64,000 bases of DNA, taken from JAJDTR01 sp965220415. GTDB lineage: Bacteria > Poribacteria > WGA-4E > JAJDTR01. The notes under the pieces were generated by a model, which did not search any database, was not told the DNA's origin, and was given only the letters and a program-made list of their open reading frames with translations. The stretch's first letter is position 1. The number at the start of each line of letters is the position of its first letter. The DNA lies in contig OZ244829.1 of NCBI GenBank assembly GCA_965220415.1, forward strand, positions 4,216,001 to 4,280,000, written 5' to 3'. Made by a program: the position numbers and the translations under genes. Shown here in pieces: positions 43,690 through 52,938 of the stretch.

Positions 43690-43790
43690 CCGGTAGGTGC
43701 GATCAAGTGACTGAATAAGGAACGCGATAGAGATCCCTTTCTAACCGCACCGGCACCGAACACTAACCATATTTTTCTAGAAAATAAACC
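43690..43790 (-). repeat. Dispersed repeat between the two TPR lipoproteins
   Basis: On the minus strand it has TCTCTATCGCGTTCCTTATTC and CACTTGATCGCACC of the common family, joined to the AT-rich module shared with 1763-1831. No gene lies in 43520-43821. Confidence 0.8.
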
Positions 43791-43821
43791 TCTAAATTCA
43801 TCTCCGATAAATGCAACACGT

Positions 43822-43860
43822 ATCAAAAAGGCAGGGAACAGTGTTCCCTGCCTTTTTGAT
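43822..43860 (-). terminator. Perfect 19-bp palindromic terminator
   Basis: ATCAAAAAGGCAGGGAACA is followed after one base by its exact reverse complement. On either strand the GC stem is preceded by A-run and followed by TTTTT, so it can act in both directions; it lies 21 bases past the stop of the TPR lipoprotein gene at 43882. Confidence 0.9.
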
Positions 43861-43881
43861 TTGATGAAATTGATGATTCAA

Positions 43882-45255
43882 TTAGGATTTTGCGCCGGGG
43901 TGATCGTTCGGATCCCGGTCTGACGTTCCGGCTTCCTGTTCGAGATAGAACTTATGCCCATCTCCGTCCTGATCTATCTCAAACTGACGGACAATCTGTT
44001 CCGCTTCCCGATAGTATTCGACATCACGACCGAGACTCATGTACGCTTTGAAGGTATCATAAGCTTTCGCAAACTCGCGAATACCGCGGTAACAAACAGC
44101 TTGCTGGTAGACTCCTTCGGCGCGCCACATAGATTCAGGGTTGTTGTCGAACAGGTCCTGATAGGCTTCAATCGCCTGTTCAAGTTGCCCGTTCAACTGG
44201 TACAATCTGCCGATTTGATAACGCGCGTCCGCAGCCGCAAATTTCTTGTAAGAGAGTTGGTCCACCAACGTCCGATACGCGACAACCGCATTCGGATAGT
44301 TTCTGAGGTCTTCCCAACGCCGCCCGATAAACTGGAAGCATTGAACGACAATGTCGACATACCGGACACCGTATCTTTCGCTCGGCATCAGTTTTCGCCC
44401 GGACTGTTCGTATTCAATCGCCTTTTTGCTTCGATACCGCTTAATCTCCGCTTGATTTTGGGCAATGTCCGTTAAGGTGCGGTCAGTTTCCTTCAGCAAA
44501 CGGATGGCCTGGGTTGCATCGTAAGAGTCAGGATACATCTCAATCACCGTATTGTACGCGGGCCAACCACCAAGATAATCGTACAACTTGTAGAAATGGA
44601 TGTAGCCAACCTTCGTCAATGCAGCAGACGCCTTTTCATGCTCCGCAAATTCATCAACCATCCGCTGGTAATTCGCAATCGCCTCCGGATAGTTCCCTAG
44701 TTGTTCGTAACCGTCGGCGACATCATACAACGCTTGACCGGCTGTTTCGTAGTGTTCCTGCTCATTGGTTTGTTCATATAACGCAAGATAGTTTTGGTAT
44801 CTGCGCCGTTTCTCCTCGATCAGCTTGCGATACTTGCGAATGTTGGCAATGCCGCTTTTTGCTTGACCGCCGTAGTAGCCTGACGGCGCTATCTCTATAA
44901 TCGCGTCGTAATGTTCAGTGGCTGTGTCCCACTCGTAGCGCTTCTTGTAAATTTCGGCAATCTGATAGTGGGATCGCTGGGAATACTTGCCTGTCGGATC
45001 CCGCGCAATTATTTCGAGATAAGCGTTGAGCGCTTCATCATAGAGCATCCGCTTTTCCGCCACTTCTTCGCGCCACTTCTCTCGCTCTTCATCCTTGTCA
45101 GATTTGATACGATAGGCTTCCGCTTTATCAAACTTTTTGTCGGCGTTCTGTACTTTTGCTCCGATTGGAACAATCTGCACGCCGCCGCAACCTGCGAGCG
45201 TTAAGGTAACGATAACAAATGCAAGGCAAAGGTTAAAACACACAAATCGTTTCAT
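43882..45255 (-). CDS. TPR-repeat lipoprotein, copy B
   Basis: A 457-aa paralogue of the protein encoded at 42110-43519: the same lipobox LAGCGG, the same DKKFDKAEAYRI start of the mature protein, the same TPR order (IYKKRYEWDTATEHYDAIIE, QLNGQLEQAIEAYQDLFDNN) and the same DQDGDGHKFYLEQEAGTSDR loop near the end. Likely an envelope scaffold in the periplasm. ATG 45255 is chosen over TTG at 45270 because GGAGG is eight to nine bases before it and the signal peptide begins there. Confidence 0.85.
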   Translation of the reverse strand: MKRFVCFNLCLAFVIVTLTLAGCGGVQIVPIGAKVQNADKKFDKAEAYRIKSDKDEEREKWREEVAEKRMLYDEALNAYLEIIARDPTGKYSQRSHYQIAEIYKKRYEWDTATEHYDAIIEIAPSGYYGGQAKSGIANIRKYRKLIEEKRRRYQNYLALYEQTNEQEHYETAGQALYDVADGYEQLGNYPEAIANYQRMVDEFAEHEKASAALTKVGYIHFYKLYDYLGGWPAYNTVIEMYPDSYDATQAIRLLKETDRTLTDIAQNQAEIKRYRSKKAIEYEQSGRKLMPSERYGVRYVDIVVQCFQFIGRRWEDLRNYPNAVVAYRTLVDQLSYKKFAAADARYQIGRLYQLNGQLEQAIEAYQDLFDNNPESMWRAEGVYQQAVCYRGIREFAKAYDTFKAYMSLGRDVEYYREAEQIVRQFEIDQDGDGHKFYLEQEAGTSDRDPNDHPGAKS

Positions 45256-45526
45256 TTTAAGTTCCTCCAAACTGTAGTCGAATATAATTGAATAGTGTCC
45301 AAGCCAATCATTTCGCGCTTCATTCCTGACTATAATTGGACTCGAACCTGTTACGACGTGGAATTAAACATATTTACAAGGATCGCTTCTGAAGCCTATT
45401 AAGAAATATATTAAACCATCTCCAATAATATATCAAGGAAATTCTTACATTTCATCATTTCCCGTCGGAGCAATCTCCAAATTGCACCTTCATTCTACGA
45501 TTATACTCGTCCAACGACAGTTTCCA

Positions 45527-45555
45527 TTGATGCTATCTCCACCCTTTGCTATAAT
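45527..45555 (+). promoter_or_regulatory. Promoter for the phosphopantetheinyl transferase
   Basis: TTGATG (45527-45532) and TATAAT (45550-45555) are 17 bases apart, about 130 bases before the start. The divergent gap 45256-45684 shows no gene. Confidence 0.65.
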
Positions 45556-45684
45556 CAAATTCGGTGGAATCAAGCGAATGCATGGAGACTTCTAGTGCAA
45601 TTAGCCTTATTCACTGACAAAATTCGTTGATGCGAATCACTACCCTTTGCGGTAGTCCAATGTTGGTCTTCAGAGGTTGGCGTT

Positions 45685-46431
45685 ATGACATCTACCGGAC
45701 ATTTTTGGGAACAGCCACCGGAAGCGCCTGTTCTTGCAAAAGATGATGTCCACGTATGGAAAGCGTCACTAGATCGCGATCCTTCGGAGCTTGATAGCTT
45801 AAGACAAACTCTCGCAACGGATGAACAAAAACGAGCTGAGCGCTTCCGATTAAAAAAACACCACGACCGGTTCATTGTTGGTCGAGGGGTGCTCAGAACA
45901 ATCCTCGGAATGTACTTGGATCGACACCCGGGCCAGTTCCGTTTTCAATACACGCCCTACGGCAAGCCGGAACTTTCGGCGGAAGAGGGCGCTTTGAGTT
46001 TTAATTTGTCGCATTCACGCGGCCTCGCCCTCTACGCAGTCACTCAAGAACGGGAGATTGGGGTTGATGTAGAATTTATCCGCGAAGATGTCAATCTGCT
46101 CGGAATTGCCAAACGGTTCTTTTCCGCACAAGAATATTCTCAACTTCAAGCACTCCCCGAGGCTTCCCAACTTCAGACATTCTTCGATTGCTGGACGCGA
46201 AAAGAAGCTTTCATCAAAGCAAAGGGCGAGGGGCTTTTATTGGCACTGGACCAGTTCGACGTGTCAATCGCCCCGGGGGAGCCTGCGGCGCTGTTGCGTA
46301 CGAAATGGGATCCTGATGAAGCCTCACTCTGGTCGCTAAGGTCGTTGAATCCCGCCCCCGGATATGTTGCCGCGCTGGCTGTGGAAGGCAAACATTGGAA
46401 TCTTCGGAATTGGAATTTTGATTTGGCATAG
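45685..46431 (+). CDS. Sfp-type 4'-phosphopantetheinyl transferase
   Basis: Transfers phosphopantetheine from CoA to carrier-protein domains. The 248-aa protein has the two-half Sfp/HetI architecture: RFIVGRGVLRTILGMYL, KPELSAEEGALSFNLSHS, GVDVEFI with the Mg-binding Asp and Glu, and WTRKEAFIKAKGEGL. Such broad enzymes usually serve polyketide, peptide or fatty-acid synthases, none of which is in the window. ATG 45685, with AGAGG upstream. Convergent with rlmN, 18 bases between stops. Confidence 0.93.
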   Translation: MTSTGHFWEQPPEAPVLAKDDVHVWKASLDRDPSELDSLRQTLATDEQKRAERFRLKKHHDRFIVGRGVLRTILGMYLDRHPGQFRFQYTPYGKPELSAEEGALSFNLSHSRGLALYAVTQEREIGVDVEFIREDVNLLGIAKRFFSAQEYSQLQALPEASQLQTFFDCWTRKEAFIKAKGEGLLLALDQFDVSIAPGEPAALLRTKWDPDEASLWSLRSLNPAPGYVAALAVEGKHWNLRNWNFDLA

Positions 46432-46449
46432 TCGGAATGCTCCGATGTG

Positions 46450-47565
46450 TTAAGACGCTTTCCGCATCATCGTCCCAGGTTTGTCGAAGTCTGTCCTAAG
46501 TTGACCGCAGGCGGCGGCGATATCGTGTCCTTTGCTGAATCGGATAGGGGCGACGTGTTGGCCAGAGGCGACGATTTGTCTAAAACGCTCTATTCGATTG
46601 AGTCCGGGACGGCGAAATTCCGAATCCTCAATCTCGTTGAACGGGATGAGGTTCAGCTTGCACGGCAGCCGACTCATCAGTTTGCGTAGTCGCTTCGCGT
46701 CGGCGTCCGTGTCGTTGACATCTCGGATGAGTACGTATTCAAGGGTGGCTTTTCTCTTGGTTGCAAACGCCCACTCTTTCGCGGCATCAAGCGCTTCGTC
46801 AATGGGATATTTTTCGTTAATCGGCATCAAACGAGTCCTGACGGCGTCCGTCGTGGCATTGAGCGATAATGCGAGGTTACATTTCAGCCCTTCTCTGGCA
46901 AGTTGCCGCATCCGAGGCGCAAGACCGACAGTTGAGATGGTGATTCGTTTCTCGGACATCCCGTAGCCGTCCGAATCGGATAACAGACGAACCGATTTCA
47001 GAGTCTGATCGTAATTGGCTAACGGCTCTCCCATGCCCATGAATACGATGTTGGTCACCGCCTTGTCTTCGCTCAAGTCCCTTTCAATAGCCGTGAATTG
47101 GTCCAATATCTCGGACGTGCTCAAGTTACGGAAAAATCCCATCTTCCCCGTTGCGCAAAAATCGCACGCCATAGCACACCCAACTTGCGAAGATATACAG
47201 ATGGTGGTGCGCTCTTGGTCGTGCATCAACACACTTTCGACCTTATCTCCGTTCGCCAGTTCAAACAGATACTTGGTCGCAACATCCGCGTCGGAAACTG
47301 TGCATCGCGCGGCGCGTACTTCGCTGACAGAGGCTTCTTTCATTAGCCTCGCTCTGAAGCCCTTGGGTAAATTGCTCATGTGTTCAAAGTTCGATACACG
47401 TTTGCTGTAGATCCACGAAACGAGTTGCGCCGCTCGATATTTTGGCTCACCCCATTCAGCGACAAGCCCCTCTAATTCGGGAAGTGTTAGCCCCTTCAAA
47501 TTGATTTTCTCAGTTGATTCAGAGGTTTCCATAAATTCCGAGTTATACCCGCATCGTTCCCGCAT
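46450..47565 (-). CDS. rlmN: Dual-specificity RNA methyltransferase RlmN
   Basis: Radical-SAM enzyme that methylates A2503 of 23S rRNA and A37 of some tRNAs. The cluster motif is GCAMACDFCATGKMGF (Cys-x3-Cys-x2-Cys), preceded by CISSQV; NIVFMGMGEPLANYD and ISTVGLAPRMR are family segments, and the methyl-carrying Cys is in AACGQLRTD near the C-terminus. The listed start (47565) gives 371 aa; the ATG at 47532 is an alternative, with no decisive ribosome site for either. It is 43 bases downstream of gatB and likely cotranscribed. Confidence 0.95.
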   Translation of the reverse strand: MRERCGYNSEFMETSESTEKINLKGLTLPELEGLVAEWGEPKYRAAQLVSWIYSKRVSNFEHMSNLPKGFRARLMKEASVSEVRAARCTVSDADVATKYLFELANGDKVESVLMHDQERTTICISSQVGCAMACDFCATGKMGFFRNLSTSEILDQFTAIERDLSEDKAVTNIVFMGMGEPLANYDQTLKSVRLLSDSDGYGMSEKRITISTVGLAPRMRQLAREGLKCNLALSLNATTDAVRTRLMPINEKYPIDEALDAAKEWAFATKRKATLEYVLIRDVNDTDADAKRLRKLMSRLPCKLNLIPFNEIEDSEFRRPGLNRIERFRQIVASGQHVAPIRFSKGHDIAAACGQLRTDFDKPGTMMRKAS

Positions 47566-47608
47566 TCTTGGACTGCCTATCTACCAAATCGCTTCAGGAG
47601 CGCTCTTT

Positions 47609-49060
47609 TTAGGAAGTTTCCAGTTTCTGACGCAGAATCTGGTTGACCATCTGCGGGTTTGCTTTCCCTTTGGTAGCTCTCATGACCTGCCCGACGAGAA
47701 AACCGATTGCCTTCTTCTTGCCGTCTCTGTAATCTTGCGCCGACCCCGGATTGTCCGCGATGACCTGATCGATAATCGTTTCGATTGCCGACGAATCGGA
47801 GATTTGAGCAAGCCCTTTCTTTTCAACGATCTGGCGCGGCGATTTGCCCGTTTCAAAAACTTCCGGGAGAACGGATTTGGCAATCTTTCCGCTGATTGTG
47901 CCGTCTTTGATAAGATTGATGAGTTCACTGAGATGCTCCGGCTTGACATTGGCTTCCTGAATCTCAAGCCCGGCGCTGTTCAACAATCCCGACAAGTCCC
48001 CCATAATCCAATTGCTGCTGGCTTTGGGATCTCCGCTGGAACGTGCGGTTTCATCGAAAAAGTCAGCCATCTGGTGTGTCGCTGTCAAAAACTCCGCGTC
48101 GTAATCGGGAATTTGATACGCAGTTACAAAGCGTTTTCGACGCGCTGCCGGCAACTCCGGCAACGCGGAACGAGTTTCCTCAATCCTTTCGGGGCTTACA
48201 TTGGTACGCACGAGGTCCGGCTCGGGAAAATAGCGATAATCATGAGCCTCCTCTTTGCTTCGCATAGGGGAAGTCCTACCCGTTTCGAGATCGAACAACA
48301 ACGTTTCTTGATGAATTTCACCGCCGTCATCCAAGATGCGTGCTTGGCGCTTTTCTTCGTATTTTAGCGCCGCCAAGACGTGTTGAAACGAGTTCTTGTT
48401 TTTCAACTCCGTGCGCGTTCCGAACTCTTGGTTACCGGTTGGACGCAGCGAAATGTTGGCGTCGCATCGAAAGCTTCCCTCCTCCATATTGCAGTCGCTG
48501 ATGTCGATATATTCGAGAATCTCCTTGACCGCGCGCCAATAGGCAATGGCTTCGTCGGGCGATCTTAGGTCCGGTTCACTGACGATTTCGAGTAACGGAA
48601 CACAAGCGCGGTTAAGGTCTACATAGCTTCGATTCACGTTGCCTGTTACATCCGCGTGAACTAGCTTGCCAGCGTCCTCTTCCAAGTGAATCTGATGGAT
48701 ACGTGTCCGGTGGGTTTTGCCCTCAAATTCAAAGTCTACAAAACCGTTGCGGCCCAATGGGGCGTATTTTTGTGAAATCTGGTACCCTTTCGGGAGATCG
48801 GGATAGAAATAGTTCTTGCGATCGAAGGTGCAAGCGGGCGAAATTTCGCAATTCAGCGCGACCGCGGCGCGGAGTGCGAATTCAAACGCTCGCTCGTTCA
48901 AGACCGGTAACACCCCCGGCATTCCCAAACAGATCGGGCATGTTCGGGTGTTGGCATCCGTGCCGAACGCTACCTCGCAGTTACAAAAGAGCTTGCTTCT
49001 CGTACTCAGTTCGGCGTGAATCTCTAAGCCGATGACGGTCTCATAATTGGAACTGGTCAT
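47609..49060 (-). CDS. gatB: Asp/Glu-tRNA amidotransferase subunit B
   Basis: GatB activates the mischarged Glu or Asp on tRNA for amidation. The 483-aa protein begins ETVIGLEIHAELSTRSKLFC, contains CPICLGMPGVLPVLN, DLPKGYQISQK, RIHQIHLEEDAGK and DYRYFPEPDL, and ends in a YqeY-like tail domain (GFLVGQVMRATKGKANPQ). This implies indirect synthesis of Gln-tRNA and/or Asn-tRNA. gatA and gatC are not in the window. ATG 49060 follows TAGGA. Confidence 0.97.
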   Translation of the reverse strand: MTSSNYETVIGLEIHAELSTRSKLFCNCEVAFGTDANTRTCPICLGMPGVLPVLNERAFEFALRAAVALNCEISPACTFDRKNYFYPDLPKGYQISQKYAPLGRNGFVDFEFEGKTHRTRIHQIHLEEDAGKLVHADVTGNVNRSYVDLNRACVPLLEIVSEPDLRSPDEAIAYWRAVKEILEYIDISDCNMEEGSFRCDANISLRPTGNQEFGTRTELKNKNSFQHVLAALKYEEKRQARILDDGGEIHQETLLFDLETGRTSPMRSKEEAHDYRYFPEPDLVRTNVSPERIEETRSALPELPAARRKRFVTAYQIPDYDAEFLTATHQMADFFDETARSSGDPKASSNWIMGDLSGLLNSAGLEIQEANVKPEHLSELINLIKDGTISGKIAKSVLPEVFETGKSPRQIVEKKGLAQISDSSAIETIIDQVIADNPGSAQDYRDGKKKAIGFLVGQVMRATKGKANPQMVNQILRQKLETS

Positions 49061-49119
49061 GTTTCATTCCTAATGATGATTGTAAATTTATCGCGTACAT
49101 CAATCTGTTTATATTTCTC

Positions 49120-49307
49120 GTAATTGTTTAGTTTAGTTCAGAACTAACGCACCAACGGGAAATCGCGACCCGGAGAGGGATTTTCTATCGCACTCCTTAA
49201 TCAGTCGCTTGATCGCTCCTACATTACGCTCATCGTGCAGTAACAGGGATTAAACTGCAGCACGACGAACCAGCATTTCCAAAACAGATTGATAGGCTAA
49301 ACAGTTA
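49120..49307. repeat. 188-bp dispersed element with 12-bp inverted ends
   Basis: The ends GTAATTGTTTAG and CTAAACAGTTAC are inverted with one mismatch. The inside holds AGTTCAGAACTAACGCACC, GGAAATCGCGACC and a TCTATCGCACTCC/TTGATC block, matching 30742-30830. The gap 49061-49364 has no gene. Confidence 0.7.
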
Positions 49308-49364
49308 CTATTTCTCTTTGTTGGGGGGGCATGGACGGCTATCCTGTCCTCCCTGCCAGGAAAA

Positions 49365-49811
49365 CTATGGGGCAACAGAATCCTTCAACGCCTCGTGAAG
49401 CGCCTGTGCAAGTCCATCGAGGTCGTCTGTCCCGATTCGGCACGTCTTGCCGTTCTTCATCAGAAGTTCAATTGCCGAAAGACCATAGATATTGTAAAGC
49501 CAGCCGCGCGGCGTGTATCGAATCCCCAAACCATAGTACCACGGATTCCGCACTTTTGCGTAAGTCTCAACGTCGCTTAACTGAATGCGTTTACGGACAA
49601 TTCCCACACCGAATTGAACAGTAATCACTCCGCTTTCGACTCTCACCGTCAATGTCGAGAACAGTGCCAGCAATACGGGAAATAAAATCAGGATAATCAA
49701 AGTGTACGGTTCAAATCCTGTGAAGACACTGATGCAAGCGAAAAACAGGATTATCGCGCTCCAAGCGATGACATGTATGTAACCAACTTGGGTGTGTTTG
49801 TATTCTCTCAT
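49365..49811 (-). CDS. PH-domain-like small membrane protein
   Basis: A 148-aa protein with two close hydrophobic helices (about residues 11-31 and 35-52) and a beta-rich domain (about 55-145) with GVITVQFGVGIVRKRIQLSD and NGKTCRIGTDDLDGLAQAL, the pattern of bacterial PH-like (bPH) proteins. Function unknown; members often sit in the inner membrane with the PH domain in the cytoplasm. ATG 49811. 36 bases downstream of the alcohol dehydrogenase gene on the same strand. Confidence 0.7.
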   Translation of the reverse strand: MREYKHTQVGYIHVIAWSAIILFFACISVFTGFEPYTLIILILFPVLLALFSTLTVRVESGVITVQFGVGIVRKRIQLSDVETYAKVRNPWYYGLGIRYTPRGWLYNIYGLSAIELLMKNGKTCRIGTDDLDGLAQALHEALKDSVAP

Positions 49812-49847
49812 CAGCTTCCGACGCTTTTAATTTGTTGCTTTGGCGGC

Positions 49848-50939
49848 TCAGAGCAGAATCATCCCGCGTGCGACCTTCCCTTCCAACATATCATTGAACG
49901 CGGTATTTACGTCTTCCAACCGATAGGTATGGGTGATTAACTCGTCCAGTTTGAGGACGCCGGCGCGATACAGCGCAAGCAGACGCGGCATATCGTATCG
50001 AGACCGGGATGAACCGTAACAACAGCCTTTTACCGTTTTTTCGCCCCAGAAAACCACTCCCGGGTCAAGGGATAGCGGCTCGCGTGGAGGCGCGCCCACC
50101 CAGACCGCAGTTCCTCCATTCCGTAAGGCGTACAGCACTTGCTCGTAAGTGGTGCGTGTCCCGATCGCTTCAATCGCATACTCGACGCCTAGTCCGTCCG
50201 TCAAGGCGCGGATCTCCTCTATCGGATCGACCTCATCCGCGTTCACGGTATGTGTGGCGCCAAACTGTCGCGCAAATGCCAGTTTCGACTCCAGCAAATC
50301 GACCGCGATGATTTTCTCCGCGCCGGCAATGACAGCCCCTTGAATAACATTCAGACCGATACCACCTGCGCCAAACACCGCAACACTGCTCCCGGGACGC
50401 ACCTGTGCGGTGTTGGTGGCGGCACCTACCCCGGTCGTAACACTGCAACCGATGAGCGCAGCCTTGTCTAACGGAATATCACGGTTGATGGGCACTGCAC
50501 AGGTTTCAGGAATCACGCTGTACTCGGCGAAAGACGCCACCGTCGCAAAATGATGAATAGGTTTCCCGTTTTTCTTGAAGCGAGTCGTGCCGTCCGGAAG
50601 AAACCCCTCCTTTTTCTCGCTTCCGGTTAAGCAAAGGTTGGAACGACCTTGGACGCAATAAATACAATGACCGCAGGATTCCATCCATGAAAGAATGATG
50701 TGGTCGCCAGGTTTTACCAATTTAACCCCTTTTCCAACCTCTTCAACTACTCCCGCACCTTCGTCGCCTAGCACGGTTGGCAATGGAGGCGTGAGCAATC
50801 CCGTGACAACGTGATAGCAACTATGACACACGCCCGTAGCCGCCATTTTGACAAGGATTTCGCCCTCTTTCGGAGCGTCCATCTCGATATCTTCGACGAC
50901 AACCGGTTGATTCGGTTCGTACAAGACTGCGGCTTTCAT
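49848..50939 (-). CDS. Zinc-dependent alcohol dehydrogenase (MDR family)
   Basis: A 363-aa medium-chain dehydrogenase. The structural zinc Cys set is Cys89, Cys92, Cys95 and Cys103 (ESCGHCIYCVQGRSNLC), and the NAD fold has VAVFGAGGIGLNVIQGA. At the catalytic zinc, Cys38 is present (GVCHSC), but the usual GHE motif is GDE (Asp59 in LGDEGAG) and the usual CHSD is CHSC (Cys41), so ligands are atypical. Close to the NDMA/class III-like branch. ATG 50939 follows AGGAGG. Probably cotranscribed with the PH-like gene. Confidence 0.9.
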   Translation of the reverse strand: MKAAVLYEPNQPVVVEDIEMDAPKEGEILVKMAATGVCHSCYHVVTGLLTPPLPTVLGDEGAGVVEEVGKGVKLVKPGDHIILSWMESCGHCIYCVQGRSNLCLTGSEKKEGFLPDGTTRFKKNGKPIHHFATVASFAEYSVIPETCAVPINRDIPLDKAALIGCSVTTGVGAATNTAQVRPGSSVAVFGAGGIGLNVIQGAVIAGAEKIIAVDLLESKLAFARQFGATHTVNADEVDPIEEIRALTDGLGVEYAIEAIGTRTTYEQVLYALRNGGTAVWVGAPPREPLSLDPGVVFWGEKTVKGCCYGSSRSRYDMPRLLALYRAGVLKLDELITHTYRLEDVNTAFNDMLEGKVARGMILL

Positions 50940-51189
50940 GCGTCCTCCTGTAGGATTCTATCCCTCACGCCGGATGTAAAGTGTGGAAAGGGGAACCACA
51001 ATCGATTACGCCGATAATTTAGTAAGATTTGGCATAATTGTGATGTTTCTTTTCCCCGTCACCAAGGAGCCTGCGAACCGTTGTTCCAATCCTAGAGAAT
51101 GTAGTAGTTGTCTTCCATTGCGAACTATTTGGTCACCTCATTTTACCCGTCTTCATCGGAACGGTCAATGAGAATCTTCCCTCGTGTCT

Positions 51190-51306
51190 ACGCTGAAGTC
51201 TCTATCGCCTTCGCTAATCACTCAGGTGATCGCGCGCTATTCGCTCGGTCGATCCCAGTTGATGGTTAGGGAGTCGTACGTTTCGGGAATCGGAATTCCC
51301 TCCTAC
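51190..51306 (+). repeat. TCTATCGC repeat followed by the GGGAATCGGAATTCCC hairpin
   Basis: Contains TCTCTATCGCCTTCGC, CGCTATTCGCTCGGTCGATC and ends with the 22-base hairpin (51285-51306) identical to 15237-15258. The gap 50940-51356 shows no gene. Confidence 0.75.
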
Positions 51307-51356
51307 TCGCAAGAATCCGCATCGCATCCGTCTATTGGCGCGCAACTCCTATTTGT

Positions 51357-51385
51357 TTGACTCTAATCTTGAATTCCACTACAAT
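51357..51385 (+). promoter_or_regulatory. Promoter for the pterin dehydratase gene
   Basis: TTGACT (51357-51362) and TACAAT (51380-51385) are 17 bases apart and 41 bases before the start codon. Confidence 0.72.
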
Positions 51386-51425
51386 AAATCAAACGATACC
51401 AAACGATACGTTTAGGAGGTACTTT

Positions 51426-51713
51426 ATGGCTGCCGAGAAACTTACGAATTCGGAGATTGAAGCGCACTTGGAAGGGGTAGCAGGTTGGAGCGTCGAGGAT
51501 GGCAAACTGCATAAGCAGTTCCAATTTGAAACGTTCGTTGAAGCCTTCGGTTTTATGACGAGCCTTGCGCTCATAGCCGAAAAAATGAACCATCACCCGG
51601 AGTGGTTCAACGTCTGCAACCGCGTCACAATTGACCTCATGACGCACGATGTCGGAGGCATCAGCGATTTGGACTTTCAGTTGGCAAAGGAAGCGGATAC
51701 ACTGGCGGGCTGA
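51426..51713 (+). CDS. Pterin-4a-carbinolamine dehydratase
   Basis: A 95-aa PCD/DCoH-family enzyme recycling oxidised pterin cofactors, or in bacteria without aromatic hydroxylase acting in molybdopterin-related or unknown steps. The active-site His pair and motif are visible: EKMNHHPEWFNVCNRVTIDL then THDVGGISDLD. ATG 51426 has AGGAGG seven bases upstream and gives the usual family length, so a longer frame to 51357 is rejected. Confidence 0.93.
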   Translation: MAAEKLTNSEIEAHLEGVAGWSVEDGKLHKQFQFETFVEAFGFMTSLALIAEKMNHHPEWFNVCNRVTIDLMTHDVGGISDLDFQLAKEADTLAG

Positions 51714-51729
51714 AATGCCGATTCTGAGG

Positions 51730-52833
51730 CTACTTACCGAGCATCTGTACGACTGCCGATGCTGCAACCTCGGTATCACGTAAAGATGCGGCTGGCACGG
51801 GTTCCGTCAAAATCTGCCGGATGTGCCGCTCTAGTGTCTCAACGCTGTACCACCCGACCGAGGCGTGATGCATAATCTCGGGGTAGGCGCGACATCGTTT
51901 GGGGCGCCGCCGCGATTTGTGGTCAATTGGTACTATGAGGGCGTGGCGTCCACTGCTAGCGGCTTCGCAGACCATCGAAAAACTATCTTCGGTGACAAGA
52001 ATCAGATTCGATAGCGCAAGAATTGCTTCAACGGGATTGGGGACGGGGCATTCTCTGTCCGCCAGCACCAAGATAGGGAAGAGGTCGGAATCCGATAGGC
52101 GCTGGCGGATTAATTCGGTCACTGCGTGCGGCGTGCGGCGCGAAGTGGTCAACAAAATCTGACAATCGAGTTTTCGGCCGACACCTTCCAAATCGTCAAT
52201 TAACCGTGTTGCTGTCGACTCGGTAATGGTGTCGTAGCGGTCCTCGCCGCCGATTAGGAGGCCGATTCTCGGGTGGTTCGGCAGATTCAACTCGGTTTGT
52301 AACTGCCCCCGCCGCGCATTTAGCTTGACTTCGGAGACAGGATTAGGAACGCCAATTGTCTTGCAGACGTGCTTTTTCTCGCGAAGGGGCCAATTCTCCC
52401 GCGGGAGTATGGCTAAATCGAAGTAAATCGTGCCCATGGGGGACGGACGACGACAGGTCACGGTCTTCGCATCGAAGAACTGACCGAGAAGCAGGTTGAC
52501 CGACGCCACGGATGAGCCGGTCGAGAGGACCACATCTGCCTGTTTCAAGGCGAATATCTCATTGAAGGTCTCCGGTTGCAGCCCCACGCAGAGTAGCCGC
52601 TTTATAAACCATTGGGGTAGTCGAATCCCGCCAAGTAAACAGATCAGCGCTCGAAGAATATTGTCGTGCAGTTTCCCCCGAAATTTGACGATTACCCACC
52701 GCGGATGGCAGGCATCAAGACGCTGTACTACGCCGAGAGATTGGTTTGCGTGCCCCGCTTTGCCATCACTGAGTACAAGTGCGTCGAAAAGCCTCTCCGC
52801 AACGCCTGTGTCTTCAGATTGCCCGTTTTCCAT
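51730..52833 (-). CDS. ELM1-like (DUF1022) GT-B-fold protein
   Basis: A 367-aa protein of the mitochondrial-fission ELM1-like family: near the start LVLSDGKAGHANQSLGVVQ, later LLIGGEDRYDTITES, LTTSRRTPHAVTELIRQR and LILVTEDSFSMVCEAASSGR, all hallmark segments. The bacterial role is unknown; the fold resembles glycosyltransferases and genes are often near envelope functions. Start ATG 52833 is assumed. Convergent with the pterin dehydratase gene. Confidence 0.82.
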   Translation of the reverse strand: MENGQSEDTGVAERLFDALVLSDGKAGHANQSLGVVQRLDACHPRWVIVKFRGKLHDNILRALICLLGGIRLPQWFIKRLLCVGLQPETFNEIFALKQADVVLSTGSSVASVNLLLGQFFDAKTVTCRRPSPMGTIYFDLAILPRENWPLREKKHVCKTIGVPNPVSEVKLNARRGQLQTELNLPNHPRIGLLIGGEDRYDTITESTATRLIDDLEGVGRKLDCQILLTTSRRTPHAVTELIRQRLSDSDLFPILVLADRECPVPNPVEAILALSNLILVTEDSFSMVCEAASSGRHALIVPIDHKSRRRPKRCRAYPEIMHHASVGWYSVETLERHIRQILTEPVPAASLRDTEVAASAVVQMLGK

Positions 52834-52938
52834 TGTGAAAATCTGTCGTGGGTGGAAGTCCTCCGGCGCACCGTCCGTGACGTAATTCCTTCCCCGCTAT
52901 TAATTCACCTGTTGCGGAGTTCGTATCGGCGGCAGCCC

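Noticed and set aside
49700..49720. GGTTCAAATCC resembling a tRNA T-loop
   Set aside because: No acceptor stem, anticodon arm or CCA-compatible end around it, and it lies inside the PH-like gene.
51357..51425. Longer N-terminus for the pterin dehydratase
   Set aside because: The extension covers the promoter, and ATG 51426 has a strong ribosome site and gives the family length.
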